This document shows, piece after piece, positions 1 to 8,483 of a DNA stretch of 64,000 nucleotides. The notes beneath the pieces are model-generated. The model was not told the origin of the DNA, searched no databases, and worked only from the letters and a program-made list of their open reading frames with translations. The translations under genes and the position numbers were made by a program. The stretch is taken from NCBI RefSeq assembly GCF_008362905.1, contig NZ_VFJB01000005.1, positions 302,222 to 366,221 of the forward strand, given 5' to 3'. This stretch comes from Deferribacter autotrophicus (GTDB lineage: Bacteria; Chrysiogenota; Deferribacteres; Deferribacterales; Deferribacteraceae). Every line of letters starts with the position of its first letter. Positions within the stretch are counted from its first letter, which is position 1.

Positions 1-1
1 T

Positions 2-358
2 GGCTTAATTGAGAATGAGGATGTTGTTTACCTGGCTCTTTTGGAAAGAGAAAAGTTAAGTTCAACTGCAGTGGGGGAAGAAGTGGCTATTCCCCACGCT
101 AAAATTACTGAGATAGATCGAATTAAGATACTGATAGCTATTTCAAAGGAAGGGCAAGATTTTGATGCAATAGACAAATTACCTGTAAAACTGTTTTTCA
201 TTGTTATTGCGCCAGCTAATCAAATGCAATTGCATCTCAAGACGCTTGCAAGAATTTCGAGATTGATGAAAATGACTAATTTTAAAAGTAGAGTTTTAGC
301 AGCAAATAATTTTAAAGAAGTAATAGATATTTTGAAAGAAGAGGAAAGCAAATTGTAA
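2..358 (+). CDS. ptsN: PTS EIIA(Ntr)-family protein, 5'-truncated by window edge
   Basis: The reading frame is already open at base 2 and contains family-typical residues before the first possible internal start (TTG at 41), so the true start lies upstream of the window. About 118 residues are visible, against roughly 150 for the family. The phospho-accepting histidine sits in the IPHAK motif (codon 95-97), so the protein looks competent for phosphorylation by HPr-type donors. EIIA(Ntr) proteins are regulators rather than sugar carriers. The stop codon overlaps the hprK start by one base (TAATG), which indicates translational coupling. The position in front of hprK and rapZ matches the rpoN-hpf-ptsN-hprK-rapZ order known from several Gram-negative lineages. 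Confidence 0.93.
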   Translation, partial: GLIENEDVVYLALLEREKLSSTAVGEEVAIPHAKITEIDRIKILIAISKEGQDFDAIDKLPVKLFFIVIAPANQMQLHLKTLARISRLMKMTNFKSRVLAANNFKEVIDILKEEESKL

Positions 359-1335
359 TGAAAGAAATACCAGTTTCGGAGCTTTTAGCTCCAGAAGCTG
401 CAAGTCTTAAATTAAAGTTAATTTATGGAAGAAAGTTACTCGATAAAAAGTTTATTAATAATCATAGAATTCAAAAACCAGGATTAGGGCTTGCTGGTTA
501 TACTGAACATATCCACGAAGGAAGAGTTCAGATTTTAGGTAATACTGAAATCTCTTATTTAAATACATTGCCATTTACTGAAAAATACAAATCTATATCA
601 AAGTTATGTCAAAAAAATATTTCCTGTTTTGTTGTTACCAAAAATTTGCATATTCCTAAAGTTGTAATTCAAGCTTGCAAAGAAAATCAGGTTCCAATTT
701 TTAGGACAGAATTGGTTAGTTCTGTAGCTATTAGTGAGATATCCGCATATTTAGAAGAAAAACTTGCACCGATAGCGAATTTGCATGGTGTTTTGGTTGA
801 TGTACATGGAGTTGGTGTATTAATTATGGGACGAAGCGGAATTGGTAAAAGTGAGTGTGCGTTGGAGCTTGTTAAAAGAGGACATAGACTTGTAGCAGAT
901 GATGTTGTTATTATAAAAAGGAAACAGGGTTATTTGGTGGGTAACAGTGATGATATTTTAAGAAATCATATAGAAGTGCGTGGATTGGGGATTTTAAATA
1001 TTAAGGAAATGTATGGTATTGGTTCTATAAGGCTTAGAAAAAAAGTAGAAATGGTAGTAAATTTGTTGGATTGGGATAAAGAAGATAATTATGATAGAAC
1101 AGGTTTGAATAAAAATTCTGTGGATATTTTGGGGGTAGAATTACCCCTCCTTAATATACCTGTTTCACCTGGTAGAAATATAGCAATTATAATTGAAGCT
1201 GCAGCTAGAAATCATCTTTTAAAACTTATGGGGTTTGATGCAGCACATGAGTTTAGCGAGAGATTAAATAAGATTATTAAGAGGAATGAAGAAAAAGTTA
1301 TAAAGAATGTTATGTTTAAAAAAGGGATCGAATGA
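358..1335 (+). CDS. hprK: HPr kinase/phosphorylase
   Basis: The 325-aa protein has the full-length two-domain layout of HprK/P. The N-terminal sensing-like domain covers about residues 1-130. The C-terminal P-loop kinase domain has Walker A GRSGIGKS at 158-165, followed by the ADDVV segment and the EVRGLGILNI signature. The enzyme phosphorylates a serine of HPr with ATP or pyrophosphate and reverses the reaction by phosphorolysis. Its substrate HPr, with an intact serine site, is encoded in the same operon at 4424. The ATG start overlaps the ptsN stop by one base. In Gram-negative bacteria this enzyme is usually tied to regulatory PTS branches rather than carbon catabolite repression, and here it accompanies complete EII components. 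Confidence 0.97.
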   Translation: MKEIPVSELLAPEAASLKLKLIYGRKLLDKKFINNHRIQKPGLGLAGYTEHIHEGRVQILGNTEISYLNTLPFTEKYKSISKLCQKNISCFVVTKNLHIPKVVIQACKENQVPIFRTELVSSVAISEISAYLEEKLAPIANLHGVLVDVHGVGVLIMGRSGIGKSECALELVKRGHRLVADDVVIIKRKQGYLVGNSDDILRNHIEVRGLGILNIKEMYGIGSIRLRKKVEMVVNLLDWDKEDNYDRTGLNKNSVDILGVELPLLNIPVSPGRNIAIIIEAAARNHLLKLMGFDAAHEFSERLNKIIKRNEEKVIKNVMFKKGIE

Positions 1336-2186
1336 AAAAGGATTTATCTATTGTTATTGTCACTGGACTTTCAGGTGCTGGAAAATCTACAGCTGCTAAG
1401 TCATTGGAAGATCAGGGATATTATACAGTAGATAATATCCCTCTTTTTTTAGCAGAAAAGTTTTTTCAATTTGCTTATGATTTTAACGTGGAAATTCCAA
1501 AAATTGCGTTTGTAATTGATGTTAGGAACAAAGAGTTTGATAAAGCATATAACTTTATAAAAGAAATAAAAAATAATTATGATGCTGATATTTTGTTTCT
1601 TGAGGCTACTCAAAATGTTTTACTAAATAGATATAAAGAAACTAGAAGAAAACATCCTTTAGGGGATGATCTTTTAAGAGCTATAGAGAAAGAGATCTCA
1701 CTTTTAAGTAAAATAAGAGATTTGTCAGATTTTATTATAGATACTTCTAATTTGAATGTAAATGAATTGTCAGCAAAAATAAGTGAGTTATTTTCTAAAA
1801 GACTTCAAACAAATTTAGTAGTAACTGTTCAATCATTTGGTTTTAAATATGGTATTCCTCCTGAGTCGGATATGGTTTTAGATGTGAGATTTTTAAAAAA
1901 TCCTCATTATGTTGAAAAGTATAGACCATTGACTGGATTGGATGATGAAGTGAAAGATTATATCTTTTCTGATAAGAGGAGTAAGGTATTTTTACGTAAA
2001 TTAAAAAGTTTGTTAGATTTTTTAATACCAAATTATATGAAAGAAGGAAAAAAGTATCTTACGATTTCAATAGGTTGTACAGGTGGAAAACATAGATCTG
2101 TGGCGATTGCAGATTTCATTTATAAATATATGCTAGAAAAAACAAATTTAAATGTTAATATTAAGCATAGAGATATGGAAAGGTGA
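1332..2186 (+). CDS. rapZ: RapZ/YvcJ-family RNase adapter, nucleotide-binding protein
   Basis: The 284-aa product has the P-loop GLSGAGKS at about residues 12-19, the DQGYYTVDNIP segment and the C-terminal signature SIGCTGGKHRSVAIAD, all diagnostic of RapZ (YhbJ/YvcJ). In E. coli RapZ binds small RNAs and directs RNase E in glucosamine-6-phosphate control. In Bacillus YvcJ is a GTPase linked to competence. Which role applies here is not visible from sequence. The start forms an ATGA overlap with the hprK stop. Its location between hprK and EIIA is the conserved ptsN-hprK-rapZ arrangement. Confidence 0.96.
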   Translation: MKKDLSIVIVTGLSGAGKSTAAKSLEDQGYYTVDNIPLFLAEKFFQFAYDFNVEIPKIAFVIDVRNKEFDKAYNFIKEIKNNYDADILFLEATQNVLLNRYKETRRKHPLGDDLLRAIEKEISLLSKIRDLSDFIIDTSNLNVNELSAKISELFSKRLQTNLVVTVQSFGFKYGIPPESDMVLDVRFLKNPHYVEKYRPLTGLDDEVKDYIFSDKRSKVFLRKLKSLLDFLIPNYMKEGKKYLTISIGCTGGKHRSVAIADFIYKYMLEKTNLNVNIKHRDMER

Positions 2187-2190
2187 GGTT

Positions 2191-2589
2191 ATGATTGGTA
2201 TAGTTATTTTGACTCATGGTTCTTTAGGGCTTGCATTGTTGAAAACTGCAGAAATGATTTTAGGGAAAAAGGATAAAGTAGAAATTTTACCTGTGCAAAG
2301 TGGTTCTTCGTTAAATGACATTGCAGGAGTTTTGGAGGAATGTATTATTAAATATAGAAAGGATGGGTTATTAATACTTACAGATATGTTTGGTGGGAGC
2401 CCATCCAATATTGCTATGGCGTATATAGGTGAAGAAAAAGTGGACGTTGTGACAGGCGTTAATTTGCCTATGTTGATCAAAGCATTAACTTTACGTGAAG
2501 AAACTAATGATGTGCAGGAGATAGCAAGAAAGGTTGTAGAGAGAGGTAAGGATAGTATAAAAAGGCCTGGTGATTTATTAAATGGGTAA
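2191..2589 (+). CDS. PTS mannose-family EIIA component
   Basis: The ATG at 2191 is chosen because AGGTGAGG stands directly in front of it and the protein then begins MIGIVILTHG like other ManX-family EIIA domains. An in-frame upstream start at 2152 lies inside rapZ. The 132-aa protein has the phosphorylation-site histidine at position 9 (LTHGSLG) and the DMFGGSPSN loop typical of the family. It would take phosphate from HPr and pass it to the EIIB encoded next. It is a free-standing IIA, not fused to IIB as in E. coli ManX. The sugar, if any, cannot be read from sequence. Confidence 0.93.
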   Translation: MIGIVILTHGSLGLALLKTAEMILGKKDKVEILPVQSGSSLNDIAGVLEECIIKYRKDGLLILTDMFGGSPSNIAMAYIGEEKVDVVTGVNLPMLIKALTLREETNDVQEIARKVVERGKDSIKRPGDLLNG

Positions 2590-3064
2590 ACGCATAATTT
2601 TTCGTGTCGATGATAGATTGATACATGGACAAGTTATTGAAGGGTGGATTAAATATTATAAAATTAAGGATGTAATTATCGTGAGTGATAATATCGTTAA
2701 AGATGAGCTTAAAAAAACTATTTATAAAAGCATAATACCTGATAACGTAAGCTTAAGTTTTTTTTCATTAGCAGATTTTAAGAAAAATTTTAATATTAAA
2801 AAAGTGAAAAATGATTTGTTGGTTCTTTTTGAAGATGTGGATACATTTATGAAGGTTTCAGATATTTTATCAGATGAAATATATATAAATATTGGTTGTG
2901 TTGCTAACAGAAAGCATAAAATTGAAGTCTCGGATACAGTTTATTTAACAAAAGAAGAAATTTTAGCATTGTGCAATCTTAGAGAGAAATATATGGTTTA
3001 TACAAAAAAATTGCCATGGGAAACAAGTGTAGATATTAAAAACTTTCACTATTTGGTAAAATGA
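2582..3064 (+). CDS. PTS mannose/sorbose-family EIIB component
   Basis: The 160-aa protein opens with RVDDRLIHGQVIEGW, the classical EIIB(Man/Sor) phosphorylation site, with the histidine at residue 15. It would accept phosphate from the EIIA encoded just upstream and deliver it to a sugar entering through EIIC/EIID. The start codon overlaps the EIIA stop by 8 bases and the gene ends in a 4-base overlap with the next gene, so the set is one translationally coupled unit. Length and active site look intact. Confidence 0.95.
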   Translation: MGKRIIFRVDDRLIHGQVIEGWIKYYKIKDVIIVSDNIVKDELKKTIYKSIIPDNVSLSFFSLADFKKNFNIKKVKNDLLVLFEDVDTFMKVSDILSDEIYINIGCVANRKHKIEVSDTVYLTKEEILALCNLREKYMVYTKKLPWETSVDIKNFHYLVK

Positions 3065-3723
3065 AGTATCTATTTTTGTTTTTTTTATCAGGATTGATTT
3101 CAGTTGATAGAAACAGTGCTCTTAATATTATGGTTTCACGCCCAATATTAATTGCTCTTATAGTGGGCTTAATTTTGGGTAATTTAACTATGTGCTTATT
3201 ACTTGGTACAATATTTGAGCTTATAGGTTTAATTGATTTGCCTGTAGGCACACATGTTCCGCGTGATGATTCTTTCATGTGTTATGTTGGATGTTTTATG
3301 GTAAATTTTGGTAATATTGACAATATTTTCAAGTTATTTATATTGTTATTACTATTAATTGCGGCATCTTATCCTGTTACCTTTACTGATACCCTCACTC
3401 GTCGTTTAAACCAAAGCATTTTTCTAAAAAATAAAATCAAATGGTACAATTTTCCTATTACAAGGGTTTTACTCTGGGGAGTATTAATTTCGTTTTTAAG
3501 AGGCGTGATAATATATAATTTGTTGTTCTTTGTTATATATTTTGTGTATAATCAGATTGTTACTATCAACTTAAACTATATGTTTGATAGAAATGTTTTA
3601 AATTATTTAATATTGTTAATATGTTTTCTGTCTGGATATTTGATTAGATTTTTGAGTTTTAAGAGTTTAGTGAAATATATAATTTTTGTTACAGGTATCA
3701 TTTTTGGGTGGTTGATTATATGA
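3061..3723 (+). CDS. PTS mannose/sorbose-family EIIC-like membrane component
   Basis: The 220-aa protein is very hydrophobic, with several predicted membrane helices. The segment LGTIFELIGLIDLPVGTHVPRDD matches the conserved EIIC(Sor) pattern in which an ELIG motif precedes a VGxxxPPD-like motif. It is shorter than typical EIIC proteins (about 250-265 aa), so it may be a reduced form. ATG overlaps the EIIB stop by 4 bases. Together with the next gene it would form the membrane channel. Transport activity is inferred only from family membership. Confidence 0.8.
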   Translation: MKYLFLFFLSGLISVDRNSALNIMVSRPILIALIVGLILGNLTMCLLLGTIFELIGLIDLPVGTHVPRDDSFMCYVGCFMVNFGNIDNIFKLFILLLLLIAASYPVTFTDTLTRRLNQSIFLKNKIKWYNFPITRVLLWGVLISFLRGVIIYNLLFFVIYFVYNQIVTINLNYMFDRNVLNYLILLICFLSGYLIRFLSFKSLVKYIIFVTGIIFGWLII

Positions 3724-4421
3724 GTAAATTGAAAAGGTTTATTAAAAGTTTATTTTACCAGGCGAATTGGAATTACGAAAATATGCAGGGGACAGGGTTT
3801 GTTTATTTACTGGATGAGATAAATAAAGAAAAAGAATTCAATGTGCCCGATAGAATAATAAAAAAGGAACTTAGCTATTTTAATACGCATCCTTTTTTGT
3901 TTATGTTTGTGGTTGGAGTATGGTTTAGAGAGTTTTTAAATAATGGTGATCCTGAACAGTATAAAAGAATTTATTCTTCAGCATTTGGTGCTTTGGGCGA
4001 CAGTTTTTTTTGGCATGCTTTAAGACCAGCGTCCTTTGTATTTGCAGCAATAATTGCATTTTATAATCCTGTAATTGCATTGATATTTTATCTATTATTT
4101 TTTAATTTTTTTCATTTTTTCTTTTTGTATAGAGGGTTTGATATTGGCTTTACTTATGGTAAGGAGACTATAAGCTGGTTCAATAAGATTCTTTTCAATA
4201 AATGGTCAAACTATTTTGATATTATGACATCTTTTTTTATGGGATTGTTTTTGATTGTTATGTTGCATAAGAGTGGATTTGAAAATAATGTTAATTTTTA
4301 TATAATATGTTTAGGTTATTTTTTGACAGGGACTGCTCTAGCTAAAAAAGTTGATGTGGTATTTAGTTTAATGGTAGTTATGATTGTGACTTTTGTATTA
4401 AAAATTTCGGTGGGCATTTAG
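3720..4421 (+). CDS. PTS mannose-family EIID component
   Basis: I choose the ATG at 3720, which forms an ATGA overlap with the EIIC stop, rather than the GTG at 3708. This gives 233 aa. The N-terminal part (YQANWNYENMQGTGFVYLL) and the EYFNTHPF-like segment (ELSYFNTHPFLFMFVVGV) are diagnostic of EIID(Man). The FGALGDSFFWHALRP motif is also typical. The C-terminal half holds several hydrophobic helices. It is somewhat shorter than the usual 270-280 aa. It pairs with EIIC to form the membrane part of the permease. Confidence 0.9.
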   Translation: MSKLKRFIKSLFYQANWNYENMQGTGFVYLLDEINKEKEFNVPDRIIKKELSYFNTHPFLFMFVVGVWFREFLNNGDPEQYKRIYSSAFGALGDSFFWHALRPASFVFAAIIAFYNPVIALIFYLLFFNFFHFFFLYRGFDIGFTYGKETISWFNKILFNKWSNYFDIMTSFFMGLFLIVMLHKSGFENNVNFYIICLGYFLTGTALAKKVDVVFSLMVVMIVTFVLKISVGI

Positions 4422-4423
4422 TT

Positions 4424-4702
4424 ATGAAAGAGAAAAAGCAGATTGAAGTTGAAATTATTAATGAATTAGGTATGCATGCAAGAGCTGCAGCATCATTTGT
4501 TCAGGAAGCATCAAAGTTTAATTCTGAAATTTTCGTTGAAAAGGATGGTTTAGAGGTTAACGGTAAGAGTATTATGGGTGTTTTAATGCTTGTAGCCCCT
4601 AAAGGTTCAAAGATATTGATTAAAGCTAATGGTGATGATGCTGATGAAGCATTGGAAGCACTCAGCAATTTGATTAAAAATAGATTTGGAGAGGATAAGT
4701 GA
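4424..4702 (+). CDS. ptsH: Phosphocarrier protein HPr
   Basis: The 92-aa protein carries both regulatory sites of HPr. The catalytic histidine is at 18 in LGMHARAA, phosphorylated by EI. The serine at 49 in NGKSIMGVL is the HprK target. The presence of the serine site agrees with the hprK gene upstream. Only two bases separate it from EIID, and its stop overlaps the ptsI start by 4 bases. It should feed the EIIA proteins of this cluster and possibly EIIA(Ntr). Confidence 0.97.
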   Translation: MKEKKQIEVEIINELGMHARAAASFVQEASKFNSEIFVEKDGLEVNGKSIMGVLMLVAPKGSKILIKANGDDADEALEALSNLIKNRFGEDK

Positions 4703-6444
4703 TTATTTTAAAGGGGATTGGAGTAAGTGATGGTATTGCAATTGGAAAGGCTTTTTTCATAGATAGAAGAATAGTTAAAATTAAAAAATATAAAATATCT
4801 GATGATAGAATAGCTATTGAATTAAAAAAATTTAAAGATGCCGTAAAAAAATGTGAAGAGTATATCAAACATATAAAAGAGATTAGTGTAAGCGATATTG
4901 GTGAAGAGCATACGTTTATATTTGATGTTTATTTGCTTTTGTTGAAGGATGATATGTTAATTGGAGAGACTGAGAGAGTTATTAGAAATGAGAAAATAAA
5001 TGCAGAGTATGCGTTAAAAAAGGTATCAAAAAACTTGATGGATATTTTTGAAAGAACAGAAGATCCATATATTAGAGAGAGAAAAAATGATATTAAGCAT
5101 ATTGTAGACAAATTAATGAGATTTATGACCAATGATGGTTTTGTCTTTAATGAGACAACTGGAGAGAAGAGAATTGCTATTGCACATGATTTATCTCCTT
5201 CTGAAACAGCGTCTTTATTAAGGCAAAATATAATTGCTTTTGCTACTGATTTAGGTAGCAAAACTTCTCATACATCCATAATTGCAAGAGCTATGGGAAT
5301 TCCTGCTGTTGTAGGATTGGAAAAGATCACTGATAATGTTGTCTCAAGTGATGAGACAATTATCGTGGATGGTTTTAATGGTGTTGTCATAATAGATCCC
5401 AATGAAGATGTTTTAAGAGAGTATGAGGAAAAAGAGAAAAAATATATAAAATATGTAGAAGAATTACAGAAACTTATAGATGTTGAAGTTAAAACAAGCG
5501 ACGGGGTTGAGATTAATATATTTTCTAATGTTGAGATAAATGATGAGATTGAAGTATCCAACAATTATAACTCTAAAGGGATAGGTCTTTACAGAACAGA
5601 GTTTATATATCTTGAAAATGGGAATGTGTCTGAGGATGACCAGTTTGAAATTTTAAAAGATGCTGTGATGAAGAATGGGGATAAGCCCATAGTAATAAGG
5701 ACATTTGATCTTGGAGGTGAAAAACTTTCAAGCTTGTTACCACACCCTGAGGAACAAAATCCAGTAATGGGATTAAGGGCAATAAGATATTCTTTAAGAT
5801 TTCAAGATTTTTTCATTTCACAAATTAAGGCTATACTCAGAGCTGCAGTTTATGGGGATGTAAGGATTATGTTTCCAATGATATCAGGGGTGGAAGAGAT
5901 AAGGCTTGCAAAATCAGTTGTTAAGGATGCAATTAAAGAGCTTGAAGCTGAGGGGAAAGAATTTAGAAAAGATGTTCCAATCGGTGTTATGGTGGAATTA
6001 CCAGCTCTTGCCCTCATCACTCATCTTGTTAATAAGGAAGTGGACTTTTTTAGCGTAGGAACAAATGACCTTATTCAATATACAGTTGGTATTGATAGGA
6101 ATAATGAATACGTCGCTTATCTTTACAGACCTACACATCCAGCTGTGCTACATTTACTTAAAAAGATATTAAAAGATGCAAATAAAGGAGGGATTGAGGC
6201 TACAGTTTGTGGTGAAATGGCTGGGGATCCGAAATATATACCTGTGCTTTTAGGTCTTGGATATAGAAACTTAAGTATGTCTCCAGCTTCTATACTGAAG
6301 GCAAAGATGATAATTAGGCGAGTTAATATTTCTGATTGTGAAAAATTAGTGAGAAGTTTAAAAAGGTGTAAACTTGCAAGGATTGCTGAAGAGAAGTTAC
6401 AAAAGTTTATTGAAAAACATGCCTCAGATTTGTTCTTCCATTAA
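4699..6444 (+). CDS. ptsI: PTS enzyme I (phosphoenolpyruvate-protein phosphotransferase)
   Basis: The GTG start overlaps the HPr stop (GTGA) and yields MIILKGIGVSDGIAIGKAF, the family-typical N terminus. The 581-aa protein has the full EI architecture. The HPr-binding N-terminal helical domain is followed by the phosphohistidine domain, with His191 in GSKTSHTSIIAR. The C-terminal PEP-binding TIM barrel has GIGLYRTEF, RTFDLGGEK, FSVGTNDLIQY and the catalytic Cys504 in VCGEMAGD. It transfers phosphate from PEP to HPr. It is the last gene of the PTS operon, and the next gene (csp) has its own leader. Confidence 0.97.
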   Translation: MIILKGIGVSDGIAIGKAFFIDRRIVKIKKYKISDDRIAIELKKFKDAVKKCEEYIKHIKEISVSDIGEEHTFIFDVYLLLLKDDMLIGETERVIRNEKINAEYALKKVSKNLMDIFERTEDPYIRERKNDIKHIVDKLMRFMTNDGFVFNETTGEKRIAIAHDLSPSETASLLRQNIIAFATDLGSKTSHTSIIARAMGIPAVVGLEKITDNVVSSDETIIVDGFNGVVIIDPNEDVLREYEEKEKKYIKYVEELQKLIDVEVKTSDGVEINIFSNVEINDEIEVSNNYNSKGIGLYRTEFIYLENGNVSEDDQFEILKDAVMKNGDKPIVIRTFDLGGEKLSSLLPHPEEQNPVMGLRAIRYSLRFQDFFISQIKAILRAAVYGDVRIMFPMISGVEEIRLAKSVVKDAIKELEAEGKEFRKDVPIGVMVELPALALITHLVNKEVDFFSVGTNDLIQYTVGIDRNNEYVAYLYRPTHPAVLHLLKKILKDANKGGIEATVCGEMAGDPKYIPVLLGLGYRNLSMSPASILKAKMIIRRVNISDCEKLVRSLKRCKLARIAEEKLQKFIEKHASDLFFH

Positions 6445-6476
6445 AAATAGAAATTGTAGATTTTGTAAAATAATGT

Positions 6477-6505
6477 TTGACTTACTAGCCTTAAACTGCT
6501 AATCT
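6477..6505 (+). promoter_or_regulatory. Candidate promoter of the cold-shock gene
   Basis: TTGACT (6477-6482) and a weak TAATCT (6500-6505) are separated by 17 bases. They precede a leader of about 40 bases containing a small AGGG/CCCT hairpin and the ribosome site GAGGTGAG. The -10 match is poor, so this is only a candidate. It would give csp a transcript independent of the PTS operon. Confidence 0.35.
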
Positions 6506-6551
6506 TCATTTAGGGGTTTGATGCCCTGTAACAAATTTTTGAGGTGAGTTT

Positions 6552-6755
6552 ATGAGTAAGACAGGAACAGTTAAGTGGTTCAACGATTCTAAGGGGTATG
6601 GTTTTATTACCAGCTCCGAAGGTAACGATGTGTTTGTCCATTTCACAGCTATTAAAATGGACGGTTTTAAGAGCCTTAAAGAAGGTGATCAAGTTCAGTT
6701 TGACATCGTTGAAGGGCCTAAAGGTCCACAGGCCTCCAATGTTGTAAAAATATAA
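6552..6755 (+). CDS. Cold-shock domain protein (CspA family)
   Basis: The 67-aa protein is a single cold-shock domain. It has the RNP1-type motif SKGYGFITS, the RNP2-type motif DVFVHFTAI and the N-terminal [16 protein letters not shown] signature. CspA-type proteins bind single-stranded RNA and DNA and act as RNA chaperones in the cytoplasm. A strong ribosome site (GAGGTGAG) precedes the ATG, and a strong intrinsic terminator follows about 25 bases after the stop, so it is likely a monocistronic, well-expressed gene. Confidence 0.97.
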   Translation: MSKTGTVKWFNDSKGYGFITSSEGNDVFVHFTAIKMDGFKSLKEGDQVQFDIVEGPKGPQASNVVKI

Positions 6756-6781
6756 GCAACATAGGGTAGGTTGAAAATTAC

Positions 6782-6814
6782 ACCCGGCTCACTTTTGTGA
6801 TGCCGGGTTTTTTT
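6782..6814 (+). terminator. Rho-independent terminator after the cold-shock gene
   Basis: Arms ACCCGGC (6782-6788) and GCCGGGT (6802-6808) plus inner TCAC/GTGA form an 11-bp stem with one bulged T and a TTTT loop, followed by a run of seven T. It lies between convergent genes and ends the csp transcript. Confidence 0.92.
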
Positions 6815-6818
6815 GTGC

Positions 6819-7052
6819 CTATTTTCTGAAAAATATGTTTAAGATCAATGTTAAAATTATGCTGATGATTATTGAAGAGACTATTGGGAAATAAAATGTA
6901 AAATTCCCTTTCTTGTAATAAATATCGCCGGGTAATCTTCCAAGATTGAAAATATTTGGTATTTTGTTAGAAAAAATAAGAATAATGCCAATGACTATAA
7001 AAATTATACCAAAAATTAGCAAGCTTTTACCAAGCTCACTTAGTGGGTTCAT
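6819..7052 (-). CDS. DUF2905 family small membrane protein
   Basis: The 77-aa product has two hydrophobic helices flanking the conserved stretch NLGRLPGDIYYKKGNF, which identifies the DUF2905 family. Function is unknown. It is the last gene of a leftward set with queH and slipin, overlaps queH by 17 bases, and ends just beyond the convergent csp terminator. Confidence 0.88.
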   Translation of the reverse strand: MNPLSELGKSLLIFGIIFIVIGIILIFSNKIPNIFNLGRLPGDIYYKKGNFTFYFPIVSSIIISIILTLILNIFFRK

Positions 7053-7641
7053 TGTTCACCTCACACAGTTGTATTTCTTTTAATTTATTAAACTTTCTTG
7101 AAAGTTGTTTTCTGTATCTATCCTCTTCACTGTATATACATCCACAATACTGTTGCCTATAAAGATTTAATTCTTTTGATTTTTCAATCCCTTCTTTCCA
7201 CCCTTCTCTAAAATCATAATAATAAAATTCAATTTTGTATTTATGTGATAAATCTTCACAAATATCTTTAATCATTTGGTGATTTTGATATTTACTGTAT
7301 AAAAGTGTGGTGGTAAAAGCATCAAACTTACCATTTTTTGCGATTTTTACAGTTTTTTCAATTCTCATATAATAACAGTAGTTACATCTTTTTGACTCTC
7401 TATATACTACATTTTGTACAAACTCTTTTAAACCATAGGTTTCATCTATGATAGTTTTAATACCTTCTAAGTTGTTTAAAAACCAAACATTCTCCAGTCT
7501 TTTGTAAAATTCTTCCACAGGGTGAATATTCGGATTGTAAAAGAATCCGTATATTTCAAAGGGTTCATTTTTTAAAATTTTCAATGGATACAGTGAACAA
7601 GGAGCACAGCATTGATGTAGCAAGAGCTTCATATTATTCAT
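7036..7641 (-). CDS. queH: Epoxyqueuosine reductase QueH
   Basis: The 201-aa protein has the DUF208/QueH cysteine pattern: HQCCAPCS near the N terminus, RCNYCYYMR in the middle and CGCIYSE near the C terminus. [10 protein letters not shown] is also family-typical. QueH reduces epoxyqueuosine to queuosine in tRNA using an iron-sulfur cluster and is the non-homologous replacement of QueG. ATG codons at 7641 and 7632 are both possible starts. It overlaps the slipin gene upstream by 8 bases and DUF2905 downstream. Confidence 0.92.
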   Translation of the reverse strand: MNNMKLLLHQCCAPCSLYPLKILKNEPFEIYGFFYNPNIHPVEEFYKRLENVWFLNNLEGIKTIIDETYGLKEFVQNVVYRESKRCNYCYYMRIEKTVKIAKNGKFDAFTTTLLYSKYQNHQMIKDICEDLSHKYKIEFYYYDFREGWKEGIEKSKELNLYRQQYCGCIYSEEDRYRKQLSRKFNKLKEIQLCEVNNEPTK

Positions 7642-8389
7642 CTTTATCCTCTTTTTTTAGGAAAGGTTTTATTATTTCCATTGGAATAGGGAAAAGTATA
7701 GTGGAATTTTTTTCTGATGCTATTTCATTCAGTGTTTGTAGATATCTGAGCTGTAATGTAATAGGGCTTCTGGACATTATTTCACTTGCCTGAGTCAGTC
7801 TTTCAGCAGATTGAAGTTCACCGTCAGCATGAATGATTTTTGCCCTTCTTTCCCTTTCAGCTTCTGCCTGTCTTGCCATTGCTCTTTGCATTTCCTGAGG
7901 TAAATCTATATGTTTTATTTCCACAGCACTGACCTTTACTCCCCAGGGGTCAGTATGTTTATCGATTACTGATTGAAGCTCCATATTAATTTTTTCTCTA
8001 TTAGATAACAAATCATCGAGTTCAAACTGTCCTAAAATACTTCTGAGGGTAGTTTGTGAAATTTGGCTTGTAGCATAGTAAAAATCTTCCACTTCTAAAA
8101 CAGCTTTTTCAGGATGTAAAACCCTGAAATAAACCACAGCGTTTACCTTTACTGATACGTTATCTTTTGTAATAACATCTTGAGGAGGCACATCCATTAC
8201 AAAAGTTCTAAGATTCACTTTTACCATTTTTTCAATAACAGGGATAAGTATGATTAAACCAGGACCCCTTACACCTACAAATCGACCCAATCTAAAAATA
8301 ACGCCTCTTTCATACTCTTTTAAAATTTTGATTGTGTTTGCAATTAATAATATAATCAATATAAATATAATCGTAATTAAGTTAAACAT
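7634..8389 (-). CDS. Slipin / stomatin-like SPFH-domain membrane protein
   Basis: I place the start at 8389 because CGGAGGTC stands seven bases before this ATG. The longer frame to 8413 would place that ribosome site inside the gene. The 251-aa protein has one N-terminal membrane helix ([19 protein letters not shown]) and then an SPFH domain ([46 protein letters not shown] split across the domain), ending in a charged helical region rich in [10 protein letters not shown]. Such slipins oligomerise on membranes. No NfeD-type protease partner is encoded next to it. Confidence 0.93.
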   Translation of the reverse strand: MFNLITIIFILIILLIANTIKILKEYERGVIFRLGRFVGVRGPGLIILIPVIEKMVKVNLRTFVMDVPPQDVITKDNVSVKVNAVVYFRVLHPEKAVLEVEDFYYATSQISQTTLRSILGQFELDDLLSNREKINMELQSVIDKHTDPWGVKVSAVEIKHIDLPQEMQRAMARQAEAERERRAKIIHADGELQSAERLTQASEIMSRSPITLQLRYLQTLNEIASEKNSTILFPIPMEIIKPFLKKEDKDE

Positions 8390-8483
8390 ATTGACCTCCG
8401 GACATTTATCCATTATATACTCAACTTTAATATATAAAAAATGATTATAAATAAAAAGGGTTTTTTCAGTTTAGGAGTAAACA

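Noticed and set aside
2152..2190. Longer N terminus for the EIIA gene
   Set aside because: It would lie inside rapZ, and the internal ATG at 2191 has the ribosome site and the family-typical start.
6510..6692. Minus-strand frame opposite the cold-shock gene
   Set aside because: It is the antisense shadow of a strongly conserved gene with terminator and ribosome site on the plus strand.
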